From: Sphingomonas swuensis
GTDB taxonomy: Bacteria; Pseudomonadota; Alphaproteobacteria; Sphingomonadales; Sphingomonadaceae
Reading direction: 5' to 3'
DNA length: 64,000 nucleotides
Assembly (NCBI RefSeq): GCF_039538045.1
Contig: NZ_BAABBQ010000001.1
Coordinates: 1,696,001-1,760,000 of the forward strand
The first letter of the stretch is position 1; each line of letters starts with the position of its first letter. Positions 47,755 through 60,622 of this stretch are shown piece by piece. Both the position numbers and the translations under genes were made by a program. Under the pieces are notes generated by a model, which worked only from the letters and a program-made list of their open reading frames with translations, searched no databases and had not been told where the DNA came from.

Positions 47755-48471
47755 TCATCCCTGCTGGAGCACTCCGGTGCCGAGCACGGTGCCGGTCGGC
47801 TGCCCGGTCGGCGAGCCGCCCTCCGGCTCGTCGGAGATTGCGATCGTGGCGCCGCGTGCGAACTGGCGTGCCGTCACCGCAGCGATCCGGCGCGGCCCGC
47901 TGTCGCCTTCGGCCACGAGGCCGAGCGAGATCGGCGTCCCACCCTCTGGAATCAGCCACAACTGGCGCGACCGACCGCTGGGTACCTCGAGCGCGGCCGG
48001 GACGACCAGCAGGTCGCCGCGGTCGGGGACGTAGGTCACCGCCAGGCTGCCGGACTGTTCGGTCGCGACCGACGCCACCAGCACCGGGGCGGAAACCCGC
48101 TCGACCGGCGCGGGCACCGGTACCGCCGGCGGCTCGGAGCGGACGACGAGGAACAGCGCGAGGCTGGCTGCCACGGCCGCCGCCGTCGACAAGCCGGTGA
48201 GACCCTGCCAGCGGCGCAGCTTGCGCCGGAGATTGAGTGAGACGGGCTCGTTCGCGCCGCCTGCGATCGCCGCTTCGATCCGCGCCCACATATCCGCGGG
48301 CAGCGCTTGCTCCGGAAGCTCGCCGGCCAGCGGTGCGAAACGCTCTTCCCACTCGGCGACTGCCGCCGCGAAGTCGGGATCCTCGGCCAGCAACCGGCGT
48401 GCGGCGAGCAGTTCCTCGCCGTTCAGCAGCCTCAGCGCATATTCGCCGGCAAGGAGATCGCGCTCGCTCAT
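47755..48471 (-). CDS. rskA: Anti-sigma factor, RskA family
   Basis: 238 residues. N-terminal helical domain (about 1-80) that should bind the sigma factor, one membrane span (about 95-112, ending LALFLVV) and an extracytoplasmic beta domain with SGRSRQLWLIPEGGTPISLGLV, characteristic of RskA. It holds the ECF sigma factor at the membrane until proteolysis. The gene overlaps sigK by four bases (ATGA), so the two are co-translated. Confidence 0.92.
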   Translation of the reverse strand: MSERDLLAGEYALRLLNGEELLAARRLLAEDPDFAAAVAEWEERFAPLAGELPEQALPADMWARIEAAIAGGANEPVSLNLRRKLRRWQGLTGLSTAAAVAASLALFLVVRSEPPAVPVPAPVERVSAPVLVASVATEQSGSLAVTYVPDRGDLLVVPAALEVPSGRSRQLWLIPEGGTPISLGLVAEGDSGPRRIAAVTARQFARGATIAISDEPEGGSPTGQPTGTVLGTGVLQQG

Positions 48472-48977
48472 CCGTCGAGGCAGGCCTTGAGTTGCTGGAG
48501 ACCACGGCGGATCCAGCTCTTCATCGTTCCCAGCGGTACCGAGGTCCGCTCCGCCAGTTCGGGATAGCTCAGGCCCTCGAAGAAGGCCGAGCGGATGGCG
48601 CCGCGCTGGCGATCCTCAAGCCCGTCCATGCATAGGTAGAGCCGGCGCGCCTCGTCACCCGCGAGGGCAAGCGCATGAGGGTCCGGACGGTCGTCGGCAA
48701 CATGGGCCGCAGCCTCGATGGACGCACTTTCGCGGACCCGCCGCGACGAGCGCAGCCGGTCGATTGCCCGATTGCGCGCGATCGCCGACAGCCAGCTGAT
48801 CGGACTTGCCCTGGTCGCGTCGAAGCTGCCGGCGCGATGCCAGACGCTGACGAACACCTCCTGCACTGCATCCTCCGCTTCCGCCTCGTCTCCCAAGATA
48901 CGGAGGCAGATGGCGAACAGCTTCGCGCCCGTTCGATCCATCAGCAGATGGAGCGCGTCCCGGTCGCCGCTCGCCAC
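48468..48977 (-). CDS. sigK: ECF RNA polymerase sigma factor, SigK-like
   Basis: 169 residues from a GTG at 48977; no ATG is available upstream in frame, and a CTG near 49040 follows an AGAGG, so the true start may be further up. Sigma-70 region 2 shows AEDAVQEVFVSVWHRAGSFD and SWLSAIARNRAIDRLR; region 4 shows FFEGLSYPELAERTSVPLGTMKSWIRRGL. Sigma factor of the SigK/ECF19 type by partner (RskA) and sequence. Transcribed after the acyl-CoA dehydrogenase gene. Confidence 0.9.
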   Translation of the reverse strand: MASGDRDALHLLMDRTGAKLFAICLRILGDEAEAEDAVQEVFVSVWHRAGSFDATRASPISWLSAIARNRAIDRLRSSRRVRESASIEAAAHVADDRPDPHALALAGDEARRLYLCMDGLEDRQRGAIRSAFFEGLSYPELAERTSVPLGTMKSWIRRGLQQLKACLDG

Positions 48978-49036
48978 ATTGGCGAGCGCCTGGCGGAGCG
49001 CCTCGATCCCGGCTGGATCCTGGGCGGAAGCTCGGC

Positions 49037-50833
49037 TCAGAAAGCCTCTTCGGCCAGTGCCATGAGGCTGTCCGCCCCGGCCTCGATCTGCCCGCGATAG
49101 GCGCTCGCCTTGGGCAGTTCGCGCTGGGCGTAGAAGCGCGCGGTCGCAAGCTTGGTCTGGTGGAAGGCGGCATCCTCGCCCGCCTCATTCTCGAGCCGCG
49201 CCGAAACGTCGGCCATCTTGAGCCACATCCAGCCGAGCGTCACCAGGCCCATCAGGTGCATGTAGGGCACCGCTCCGGCGCCGGCGTGATTGGGATCCTG
49301 CATCCCGTTCTGCGCCAGCCACATGGTCGAGGCCTGGAGGTGGCCGAGTGCCTTCTCGAGCGGATCGGCGACCCCCGCCGGGTCGCCGTTCTTGCGCGCC
49401 TCGGCGATGTCGGCAGCGACGGTCTCGAACAGCAGCCGGACGCCGCGACCGCCGTTCTGCGCGAGCTTGCGGCCGACAAGGTCCATCGCCTGGATGCCGT
49501 TGGTGCCCTCGTAGATCTGGGCGATACGGGCATCGCGGACGAACTGCTCCATGCCCCATTCGCGGATGTAGCCGTGTCCACCGAACACCTGCTGCATGTT
49601 GACCGCGGCTTCGAAGCCCTTGTCGGTGAGGTAGCCCTTGATGACGGGGGTCAGCAGGCTGATGATGTCGTCGGCGCGCTGGCGCTCTTCCTCGGTCGCG
49701 CCCTTGCGGGACAGGTCGACCTGGAGCGAACCCCACAGGATCAGCGCGCGCGCCGCCTCGTTGAAGGCCTTGGCCTCGAGCAGCATTCGACGAACGTCGG
49801 GGTGGACGAAGAGGTTGTCGGCCTTGACGCCTTCCTCGCGCATCGCGGGATTGATCGCGCGGCCCTGGCGGCGGTCCTTCGCATAGGCGACCGCATTCTG
49901 GTAGGCGATCTCGCCCTGCGCGAGGCCCTGCAGCCCGACCCCGAGGCGCGCGGCGTTCATCATGATGAACATGGCGGCGAGGCCCTTCTCCGGCTCGCCG
50001 ACCAGCCATCCGGTCGCACCGTCATAGTTCATCACGCAGGTCGAGTTGCCGTGAATGCCCATCTTGTGCTCAATCGATCCGCAGGCGAGGCTGTTCCGCT
50101 CACCCGGCGTGCCGTCCTCGTTGACGAGGAACTTGGGCACCACGAACAGGCTGATTCCCTTCACATTGTCGGGCGCGCCGGCGATCTTGGCGAGCACCAG
50201 GTGGATGATGTTCTCGCTCATGTCGTGCTCGCCCGACGAGATGAAGATCTTGGTGCCCGAGATCTTGTAGCTTCCGTCGCCTTGCGGCTCGGCCTTGGTC
50301 TTGAGTAGCCCGAGGTCGGTCCCGCAATGCGGCTCGGTCAGGTTCATGGTGCCGGTCCACTCGCCCGAGACCATCTTGGGCACGTACATCTGCTGCTGCT
50401 CGGGGCTGCCCTTGACCAGCAGCGAGGCGATCGCGCCCGCGGTCAGGCCATGGTACATCTCGAAGCTCTGGTTCGCCGAGAGCACATATTCGCTCATCGC
50501 GGTCGCAAGCACGTGGGGAAGCCCCTGCCCGCCAAATTCGGTCGGCGCCGCGAGGCTGGTGAAACCGAGCTCGCAGAACTGCTTGTAGGCGTCCTTGAAA
50601 CCGGTTGGGGTGCTGACCGAACCATCCTCGTGCCGAGTGCAGCCTTCCTCGTCGCCAACCCGGTTGAGCGGGAGCAGCACTTCCTGGGTGAAGCGCGCGC
50701 CCTCGGTCAGGATCGCTTCGACGAGGTCGGGCGTCGCATCGGCGAAGCCCGGCAGGTTGCCGAAGTTCTGCATCTGGACGATGTGGTCGAGGACGTAGCG
50801 CGTGTCGCGGACGGGAGCGGTGTAGACGGGCAT
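49037..50833 (-). CDS. Acyl-CoA dehydrogenase, DmdC type
   Basis: 598 residues, longer than ordinary acyl-CoA dehydrogenases because of an N-terminal extension and a C-terminal domain. Features: [19 protein letters not shown] near residue 165, [20 protein letters not shown] with the FAD site, and [15 protein letters not shown]. DmdC homologues oxidise 3-methylmercaptopropionyl-CoA or other acyl-CoAs; many sphingomonad copies serve general beta-oxidation, so the DMSP role is not implied. Transcribed ahead of sigK. Confidence 0.9.
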   Translation of the reverse strand: MPVYTAPVRDTRYVLDHIVQMQNFGNLPGFADATPDLVEAILTEGARFTQEVLLPLNRVGDEEGCTRHEDGSVSTPTGFKDAYKQFCELGFTSLAAPTEFGGQGLPHVLATAMSEYVLSANQSFEMYHGLTAGAIASLLVKGSPEQQQMYVPKMVSGEWTGTMNLTEPHCGTDLGLLKTKAEPQGDGSYKISGTKIFISSGEHDMSENIIHLVLAKIAGAPDNVKGISLFVVPKFLVNEDGTPGERNSLACGSIEHKMGIHGNSTCVMNYDGATGWLVGEPEKGLAAMFIMMNAARLGVGLQGLAQGEIAYQNAVAYAKDRRQGRAINPAMREEGVKADNLFVHPDVRRMLLEAKAFNEAARALILWGSLQVDLSRKGATEEERQRADDIISLLTPVIKGYLTDKGFEAAVNMQQVFGGHGYIREWGMEQFVRDARIAQIYEGTNGIQAMDLVGRKLAQNGGRGVRLLFETVAADIAEARKNGDPAGVADPLEKALGHLQASTMWLAQNGMQDPNHAGAGAVPYMHLMGLVTLGWMWLKMADVSARLENEAGEDAAFHQTKLATARFYAQRELPKASAYRGQIEAGADSLMALAEEAF

Positions 50834-50904
50834 CGAGGCGTCTCCGGAAAAAGCATGTCGCAGGTTGCTCTAGGTGGGCGAGCGGCAGCTAATCAACAAA
50901 ATTG

Positions 50905-51324
50905 TCAGCAAAGCGGGTCTCCGGCGATGTCGGTGACCGGCATGGGATTGTCCATGCGGACGAAGGTCTTGCCCTCGAGGCTTGCGCCCGGCCCGCAATA
51001 ATAGGCGCAGCTGTTATCGCCGGTAAGCAGGGTCAGCGTGTCGCCGTCGCGATTGTAAAGGATTGCGCAGGTGGTGTCGCCGTCGGGACGGATCGCCTGC
51101 GGGTTCGTGATGGACCCGCGCACGGAGCAATTGGAGTCGCCCGTCTTTGCGAAGGTAATGATCCCCGCGCGCTGCTCGCCAGGCTTCAGGCACAGCCGAT
51201 CGCGCGGACCCGATGCATAGACCTCGGCAGCGGCCGCGTCCGGCACGGTCTCCGCGGCCGGAGCAGCCTCCTCCTGCCGGCAGGCCGCCATGGGTAAGAG
51301 CAGCAGAAGGGGAAGTAGGCGCAT
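50905..51324 (-). CDS. Hypothetical lipoprotein with disulfide candidates
   Basis: 139 residues. Signal ends in a lipobox (LPMAAC) at about residue 15. The mature part has six further cysteines (RLCLKPGEQR, SNCSVRG, TTCAILY, SCAYYCGPG, C-terminal LC), probably disulfide-bonded in the periplasm. The GEQRAGIITF and DNSCAYYCGPGASL segments look conserved, but I do not know the family. Divergent from purF. Confidence 0.75.
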   Translation of the reverse strand: MRLLPLLLLLPMAACRQEEAAPAAETVPDAAAAEVYASGPRDRLCLKPGEQRAGIITFAKTGDSNCSVRGSITNPQAIRPDGDTTCAILYNRDGDTLTLLTGDNSCAYYCGPGASLEGKTFVRMDNPMPVTDIAGDPLC

Positions 51325-51467
51325 CGGTGCGACGGTAGCGACTCCTTCCCGTCTGGCAACGCCGAAGGCGTGAAGGTGCCTTCTTCCTCGCGGGTCGACG
51401 GAATAGCGGGGGCGACAAACCGACCCCCCGCCCCTATATGCCCGCCCAGCCAGAGGAGCCGCGCGGC

Positions 51468-52919
51468 ATGCTGACCACCAACCCCTTCGACGACGACAAG
51501 CTCCGCGAGGAGTGCGGCATCTTCGGCGTGTGGAACGCCGACAATGCGGCGAGCTTCGTCGCCCTCGGCCTCCACGCGCTCCAGCATCGCGGCCAGGAAG
51601 CGGCCGGGATTACCTCGATGGATGGCACCGCCTTCCACTCGCACCGCGCCAACGGCCATGTCGCCGGCAACTTCGACAAGGACGAGGTGATCCGCGCGCT
51701 GCCCGGCCGGACCGCGATCGGCCACGTCCGCTATTCAACCACCGGTTCTAGCGCGATGCGCAACGTCCAGCCGTTGTTCGCCGAGCTTGCCGAGGGCGGC
51801 TTCGCGGTCGCGCACAACGGCAATCTGTCCAATGCGATGAAGCTCCGCCGAACGCTCAACCGCCGCGGCTCCATCTTCCAGTCGACCAGCGACACCGAGG
51901 TCATCATCCACCTCGTCGCCACCTCCACCTACAGCTCGATGATCGACAAATTGGTCGATGCGCTGAACCAGGTCGAAGGCGCCTATTCGCTCGTCGTCCT
52001 CACCGAGCAGGGGCTGATCGCCTGCCGCGACCCGCTCGGCATCCGTCCGCTGGTCATGGGCCGGATCGGCGACAAGATCGTGTTCGCCTCGGAGACCGTC
52101 GCGCTCGACGTCATCGGCGCCCGCTACGAACGCGATGTCGGCGCCGGCGAGATGGTGCTGGTCAATGCCGAGGGCATCCGCAGCTTCCGCCCCTTCGCCG
52201 CCGCCTCGCCCCGCCCCTGCATCTTCGAGCATGTCTATTTCTCGCGCCCCGACAGCGTGGTCGACGGCACATCGGTCTACGAGTCGCGCAAGAACATCGG
52301 CGCCGTGCTCGCCCGCGAGTCGGGGGTCGACGCCGACATCGTCGTGCCGGTGCCCGACAGCGGCGTTCCCGCAGCGATCGGCTACGCCCAGGAAAGCGGC
52401 ATCCCGTTCGAGCTCGGGATCATCCGCTCTCACTACGTCGGGCGAACCTTCATCCAGCCGAGCCAGGATGTCCGGCATCTCGGCGTCAAGCTCAAGCACA
52501 ACGCCAACAGCGCGCTGATCAAGGGCAAGCGCATCGTACTCATCGACGATTCGATCGTTCGCGGCACCACCAGCGTGAAGATTGTGCAGATGATGCGCGA
52601 TGCCGGCGCGCGCGAGGTCCACATGCGGATCGCCAGCCCGCCGACCCGTCACAGCTGCTTCTACGGGGTCGACACGCCCGAGCGCGCCAAGCTCCTCGCC
52701 GCGCAGATGGATGTCGAGGCGATGGCCAAGTACATCAACGCCGACAGCCTCGCCTTCATTTCGATCGACGGGCTCTACCGCGCTCTCGGCGACCAGCGCG
52801 ATGCCGCCACACCGCAGCGCTGCGACGCCTGCTTCACCGGCGACTATCCGACCCGCCTGACCGACCTGACCGAGAAGAAGGCCGAGGAGAGCGGGCTCAA
52901 GCTAGCCGCGGTGGGCTGA
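51468..52919 (+). CDS. purF: Amidophosphoribosyltransferase PurF
   Basis: 483 residues from the ATG at 51468, which has AGAGGAG upstream; an ATG at 51438 would add ten residues. First step of purine synthesis: glutamine plus PRPP to phosphoribosylamine. The glutaminase domain begins at the propeptide-exposed cysteine (Cys16 in EECGIFGVW), with LQHRGQEAAGI. The PRTase loop VLIDDSIVRGTTS-like (IVLIDDSIVRGTTSVK) is intact, and the C-terminal cysteines (CDACF) fit the Bacillus-type Fe-S enzyme. Confidence 0.97.
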   Translation: MLTTNPFDDDKLREECGIFGVWNADNAASFVALGLHALQHRGQEAAGITSMDGTAFHSHRANGHVAGNFDKDEVIRALPGRTAIGHVRYSTTGSSAMRNVQPLFAELAEGGFAVAHNGNLSNAMKLRRTLNRRGSIFQSTSDTEVIIHLVATSTYSSMIDKLVDALNQVEGAYSLVVLTEQGLIACRDPLGIRPLVMGRIGDKIVFASETVALDVIGARYERDVGAGEMVLVNAEGIRSFRPFAAASPRPCIFEHVYFSRPDSVVDGTSVYESRKNIGAVLARESGVDADIVVPVPDSGVPAAIGYAQESGIPFELGIIRSHYVGRTFIQPSQDVRHLGVKLKHNANSALIKGKRIVLIDDSIVRGTTSVKIVQMMRDAGAREVHMRIASPPTRHSCFYGVDTPERAKLLAAQMDVEAMAKYINADSLAFISIDGLYRALGDQRDAATPQRCDACFTGDYPTRLTDLTEKKAEESGLKLAAVG

Positions 52920-52973
52920 ACGTCCAACCCTCGCTGCCCTTGAGCGCAGGACCAACGACGTTGGAAGCCGGCC

Positions 52974-53510
52974 TTAGGCCGCGATCGTGCCTTCCTTGCG
53001 TCCCTTCGCCAGCTTCTTGAGCAGCATGTCGCGCTTCAGCCGGGTCAGGTGGTCGATGAACAGAACGCCGTTGAGGTGGTCGATCTCGTGCTGGAGGCAG
53101 ACCGCGAGCAGCCCGGTGATCTCCTCTTCCTGCCAACCGCCCTCGGCGTCCTGCCACTTGGCGCGCACCCGGTCGGGTCGCATCACCTCGGCATATTGCT
53201 CCGGGATCGACAGGCAGCCCTCCTTGTAGGGGACGAAGCTGTCGCTCTCCTCGAGGATCTCGGGATTGATGAAGACGCGCGGATCCTTGACCGGCTTGCC
53301 CTCCGCATCCTCCTCTTCCTGGAGGTCGATCACCAGCAGCCGCCTGGGCACGCCCACCTGCACCGCGGCTAGCCCGATGCCGGGCGCGTCGTACATCGTC
53401 TCGAACATGTCGGCGATGAGGGTCTTCAAATCGGTGTCGAACGCCTCGACCGGGGTCGAGGTCTCGCGCAGGATCGGATCGGGAATGCAGACGATGGGGA
53501 GGATGGCCAT
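52974..53510 (-). CDS. def: Peptide deformylase
   Basis: 178 residues from the ATG at 53510 (an upstream GTG at 53522 is possible). Removes the N-formyl group from new proteins. The three motifs are present: GIGLAAVQ (about 47), EGCLSIP (about 97), and QHEIDHLNG (about 140), which supplies the metal ligands. Unlike classical Def the third motif and the C-terminal RDMLLKKLAK helix are ordinary. Follows pdhB on the same strand with a 38-bp gap. Confidence 0.97.
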   Translation of the reverse strand: MAILPIVCIPDPILRETSTPVEAFDTDLKTLIADMFETMYDAPGIGLAAVQVGVPRRLLVIDLQEEEDAEGKPVKDPRVFINPEILEESDSFVPYKEGCLSIPEQYAEVMRPDRVRAKWQDAEGGWQEEEITGLLAVCLQHEIDHLNGVLFIDHLTRLKRDMLLKKLAKGRKEGTIAA

Positions 53511-53548
53511 GATGGCGCCCACTTAGGCGGGTCCGCCCTCCCCTTCAA

Positions 53549-54973
<1,425 letters not shown>

Positions 54974-54975
54974 CT

Positions 54976-55557
54976 TCAATCAGCCTTCTTGTTCGATGAG
55001 GAATCGGCAGCGAGCCAGCCAGGAATTGCGGCAAGCGGCGTCAGGATGGAGAGGCCATGTTCCGGACTGTCGACGCAAACCGCCCCCGGCGCAGTGCGTG
55101 CGGGTGTCACCGGACAGCGGGACAGATCGACCCTTCGGCCGGCGCTTGCCGGCGGCCACGCCTTGCGCTTCGCGACCTGCTCCTCGTTAACCATCGCGAT
55201 CATCCGGCGAAGATCGGGCTGGTCGTTCAGCCTACCATCACCGCGGGTCCGTGCCTGGGCCATCGTGATCAATACTGCCGGCGCAATGTCGGCGTTATAA
55301 TAGCCTTTCGCCGCCATGCTTGCGGCCACCGGCGAGCGAGCATCCTGCAGACGGAAGGTCAGTCCAACCGCACGGTAGACCGAAGGATCGTAGTCGCGGT
55401 CGGTGCGAAGCGCCGCGACGCCCTCGTCTCCAAGCTTCTCCACCATGCAGGCCGTTGCGGCCTCGAAGCTGGTCTCGGACTCGCAGGGACGGAGCGCGAC
55501 CGACAGATCCGCAGGCTGGCTCGCCGCCAGCACCGACGCCAGGGACAAGGCGAGCAT
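54976..55557 (-). CDS. Hypothetical secreted protein inserted between pdhA and pdhB
   Basis: 193 residues from the ATG at 55557, which overlaps the pdhA stop by one base; its own stop lies two bases before the pdhB ATG. A signal peptide is likely ([16 protein letters not shown]). Four cysteines (RPCESE, TACMVE, SRCPV, GAVCVD) could form disulfides. No family recognised, and nothing relates it to pyruvate dehydrogenase except the tight position. Confidence 0.75.
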   Translation of the reverse strand: MLALSLASVLAASQPADLSVALRPCESETSFEAATACMVEKLGDEGVAALRTDRDYDPSVYRAVGLTFRLQDARSPVAASMAAKGYYNADIAPAVLITMAQARTRGDGRLNDQPDLRRMIAMVNEEQVAKRKAWPPASAGRRVDLSRCPVTPARTAPGAVCVDSPEHGLSILTPLAAIPGWLAADSSSNKKAD

Positions 55558-56606
55558 CAATAGCGCTCCACCAGCACGTCGGTGTAGAGCTCGCCCGCCT
55601 CGGGCTCGGGCGCCTCTTCCGCGAACTTGGCAGCCTCGACCACGATGTCCTTGATCTCCTTGTCGATCGCCTTCAGCTCTTCCTCGGCAACGCCCATCGC
55701 GACCAGCTCCTTCTCGGCGCGCTGGATCGGGTCCTGGTTCTCGCGGTAGCTCTGCACCTCCTCGCGGGTGCGGTACTTGGCCGGGTCGCTCATCGAGTGG
55801 CCGCGGTAGCGATAGGTCTTGAGCTCGAGGATGATCGGCCCCTTGCCCGAGCGGGTCCACTCGAGCGCCACTTGCGCAGCGCCGCGTACCGCGAGCACGT
55901 CCATCCCGTCGACCTGGATGCCGGGGATCTGGAAGCTCTCGCCGCGCTTGTAGAAGTCGGGCTCGGACGCCGACCGCTCGACGCTGGTGCCCATCGCATA
56001 ATGGTTGTTCTCGATCGCGTAGATGACCGGCAGGTCCCACAGCTTCGCCATGTTGAAGCTCTCGTAGACCTGGCCCTGGTTGGCCGCGCCGTCGCCGAAG
56101 TAAGCGAGGTTGACCCCGCCGTCCTCGCTATACTTGTGCTTGAGCGCCAGGCCGGTGCCGAGCGACACCTGCGCGCCGACGATCCCGTGCCCGCCGTAAA
56201 AGCCATGCTCGACCGAGAACATGTGCATCGAGCCGCCCTTGCCCTTGGAGATGCCCGCGGCGCGTCCGGTCAGCTCGGCCATGATGACCTTGGGGTCGAT
56301 CCCGTAGGCGAGCATGTGGCCATGGTCGCGATAGCCGGTGATGACGCTGTCCTTGCCGACCGTCATCGCGCTCTGCAGCCCGACCGCGACCGCTTCCTGG
56401 CCGATGTAGAGGTGGCAGAAGCCGCCGATGAAGCCGAGGCCGTAAAGCTGGCCCGCGCGCTCCTCGAAGCGGCGGATCAGCAACATCTGCTTGTAGAAGT
56501 CGAGCAACTCTTCCTTGCTCGCCTGGTAGCGCTGCGGCTGGGCCGGACGCTCCCGGTTGGGGGTCAAGGGAACGGCCGGAGCCGCCGTCTTGGGCGAACG
56601 CGCCAC
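55557..56606 (-). CDS. pdhA: Pyruvate dehydrogenase E1 component, alpha subunit
   Basis: 349 residues from a GTG at 56606 that has AAGAGG seven bases upstream; a TTG two codons earlier is less likely. ThDP-dependent E1 alpha with the diphosphate-binding region FGDGAANQGQVYESFNMA and IENNHYAMGTS, the phosphorylation-like loop YRYRGHSMSDP, and FCHLYIGQEAVAVG near residue 64. Works with PdhB and lipoyl E2. Upstream is ftsB. Confidence 0.97.
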   Translation of the reverse strand: MARSPKTAAPAVPLTPNRERPAQPQRYQASKEELLDFYKQMLLIRRFEERAGQLYGLGFIGGFCHLYIGQEAVAVGLQSAMTVGKDSVITGYRDHGHMLAYGIDPKVIMAELTGRAAGISKGKGGSMHMFSVEHGFYGGHGIVGAQVSLGTGLALKHKYSEDGGVNLAYFGDGAANQGQVYESFNMAKLWDLPVIYAIENNHYAMGTSVERSASEPDFYKRGESFQIPGIQVDGMDVLAVRGAAQVALEWTRSGKGPIILELKTYRYRGHSMSDPAKYRTREEVQSYRENQDPIQRAEKELVAMGVAEEELKAIDKEIKDIVVEAAKFAEEAPEPEAGELYTDVLVERY

Positions 56607-56688
56607 AGGCAAACCTCTTTGAAATGGTTGGCGGCTCTATAGGAGCGAGGCCGGGCGATGGGCAACCGTCCCGCGCATCGCCATGTGC

Positions 56689-57009
56689 CTAGTCCTCGAG
56701 CGGAACGATCACTTCGTCGGGTCGGACAAGTCCGAGATCGCGGCGGACCAGCTCGTCGGCCATGTCCGGGTCGGCCTTGCGCGGATCGAGCAGCGCCGAG
56801 CGGTGCTTCAGCGCCTCGCGCTCGGCCTCGAGCCGGGCGAGGTCGGTGCGCTTGGAGGTGAGGTCGCGATGGTAGCCGCCCCATGCGAGCAGCCCGTTGG
56901 GGCCGGCCACCGCATGGCCCGCAAAGGTCCCGATGATGAGCAGCGACACCGCAGGCCATACCGCCCTGCGGATCAAGCTTCGTGCCTGACTGACTGCTCC
57001 CCTTCCCAT
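56689..57009 (-). CDS. ftsB: Septum formation initiator FtsB/DivIC family
   Basis: 106 residues. One membrane span (AVWPAVSLLIIGTFAGHAVAG), then a coiled-coil region with DLTSKRTDLARLEAEREALKHRS and a C-terminal globular part (PDMADELVRRDLGLVRPDEVIV). Divisome protein that links FtsL and FtsQ. The order eno-ftsB-pdhA is frequent in alphaproteobacteria. A GC-rich hairpin lies in the 82 bp before it. Confidence 0.93.
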   Translation of the reverse strand: MGRGAVSQARSLIRRAVWPAVSLLIIGTFAGHAVAGPNGLLAWGGYHRDLTSKRTDLARLEAEREALKHRSALLDPRKADPDMADELVRRDLGLVRPDEVIVPLED

Positions 57010-57091
57010 ATGGGGACAGAATCAGTTTTGACTCGCGGGCGCAAGGGGTTCGTCGCGCCCGCGCAACAAAAAAGCGACAAACCCGCGGGTG

Positions 57092-59596
<2,505 letters not shown>

Positions 59597-59600
<4 letters not shown>

Positions 59601-59956
59601 GCGGCGCGGCGAAGGTCCGCATCGCTCGGGCCCGGGGCGAGGCCGACCAGGCCAAGGCCCGGCTGATGGGAACGGTCGAGGAAGCGAAGGCCAGGCTCGC
59701 CCCGGGCAAGCTCGCCTCCGACGCCGTCCAGTCCGCCAAGGACAAGAGCATCGTGGTCGCCGATGACGCCGTGACGGCGGTCAAGGAACGCCCCGGCCTC
59801 GCCGCCGGGGTGGCCACCGCCGCCGCCCTCTACATCGCCCGTCGTCCGCTGTTCGCGGCCGTGCGCGGCCTGTTCGGCGGCTCGGACGACCTTTCGAATG
59901 ACAGCAACAAGGGCTCGCGCACGACCGCGGACCGAATGGAGAATCTCGATGGCTAA
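59597..59956 (+). CDS. DUF3618/YqjD-type small membrane protein
   Basis: 119 residues from a GTG at 59597 that overlaps the previous stop (GTGA). Charged helical N-terminus (ARGEADQAKARLMGTVEEAKARLAPG), then KERPGLAAGVATAAALYIARRPLF, a membrane span of the DUF3618 or DUF883 type, then a hydrophilic tail. The function is unknown. Overlaps the next gene by eight bases. Confidence 0.7.
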
Positions 59957-60275
59957 GAACGACACCTACGACAGCAATGCCGACGCCGGCTCCACCGGCG
60001 GCCGCTTCTCCGACCTTGGCAGCAGCGCCTCGGGTCAGATCGACAACAGCCCGCTGATCGCGCTCGGTGCCGGCCTTGCGCTCGGTGCGGTGCTCGGCGC
60101 GGTGCTTCCCGCCAGCGACAAGGAGCGCGAGCTTCTGGGACCGCTCGGAACGAAGCTCAACGATGCCGGCACCGGGGCGCTCGATCGCGGTCGCGGCATG
60201 GCCAAGCAGAAGTTCGACGAGATGGCCGGCGACAAGGTGCGCGAGTTCCTCGGCTCGACCAGCTCGAACGCCTGA
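59949..60275 (+). CDS. Small membrane-associated protein, last gene of the stress operon
   Basis: 108 residues from the ATG at 59949. Soluble N-terminus (DTYDSNADAGSTGG), then a glycine/alanine span (SPLIALGAGLALGAVLGAVLPAS) with the hallmark ASDKER of sphingomonad stress-operon proteins, and a helical C-terminus (FDEMAGDKVREFLG). Not a family I can name. It overlaps the previous gene by eight bases and is followed by a strong terminator. Confidence 0.72.
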   Translation: MAKNDTYDSNADAGSTGGRFSDLGSSASGQIDNSPLIALGAGLALGAVLGAVLPASDKERELLGPLGTKLNDAGTGALDRGRGMAKQKFDEMAGDKVREFLGSTSSNA

Positions 60276-60348
60276 ATCCGTCTCCCCTCCCGTTCGCGGG
60301 AGGGGCCAAGAGCGGGCCTGTCCTCGCACGGACCCGCTTCGCAACAGA

Positions 60349-60376
60349 CCCTCCCGCGCATGCGGGAGGGTTTTTT
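60349..60376 (+). terminator. Strong Rho-independent terminator of the stress operon
   Basis: CCCTCCCGC (60349-60357) pairs perfectly with GCGGGAGGG (60362-60370) around a four-base loop, followed by six T residues. A second hairpin with the same arms (CCCCTCCCG/CGGGAGGGG) lies about 50 bp earlier, so the 75-bp gap is highly structured. Confidence 0.93.
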
Positions 60377-60406
60377 GTGATGCCGCCTCATGCTACCGGC
60401 GCGCGC

Positions 60407-60619
60407 ATGAGCAAGCTCCACCTCGTGTTCGGCGGACGGGTCAACGACCCGCAGGGCCTCGAATTCACCGATCTACCGAATGTCCACATCGTCGGCCTGT
60501 TCGACAATTACGCCGAGGCGGAGGATGCCTGGCGCGCCAATGCCCAGCGCACCGTCGACGATGCCGAGATGAAATATGTCGTCGTCCACCTTCACCGGCT
60601 GCTCGAGCCGGACGCCTAG
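60407..60619 (+). CDS. DUF4170 family protein
   Basis: 70 residues from the ATG at 60407. The whole protein matches the DUF4170 pattern: MSKLHLVFGGRVNDPQGL, IVGLFDNYAEAEDAWRANAQRTVDDAEMKYVVVHLHRLL. Small alpha/beta protein, probably cytoplasmic, function unknown, characteristic of sphingomonads and relatives. Convergent with the rhomboid gene, four bases between stops. Confidence 0.85.
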   Translation: MSKLHLVFGGRVNDPQGLEFTDLPNVHIVGLFDNYAEAEDAWRANAQRTVDDAEMKYVVVHLHRLLEPDA

Positions 60620-60622
60620 ACG

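Noticed and set aside
49037..49043. CTG codon upstream of sigK as a start
   Set aside because: It follows an AGAGG but non-standard CTG starts are rare; the GTG at 48977 is used instead and the uncertainty is recorded.
57034..57063. GC-rich hairpin between eno and ftsB as terminator
   Set aside because: No T-run follows on the relevant strand, and eno-ftsB-pdhA look co-oriented and possibly co-transcribed; kept only as a possible structural element.
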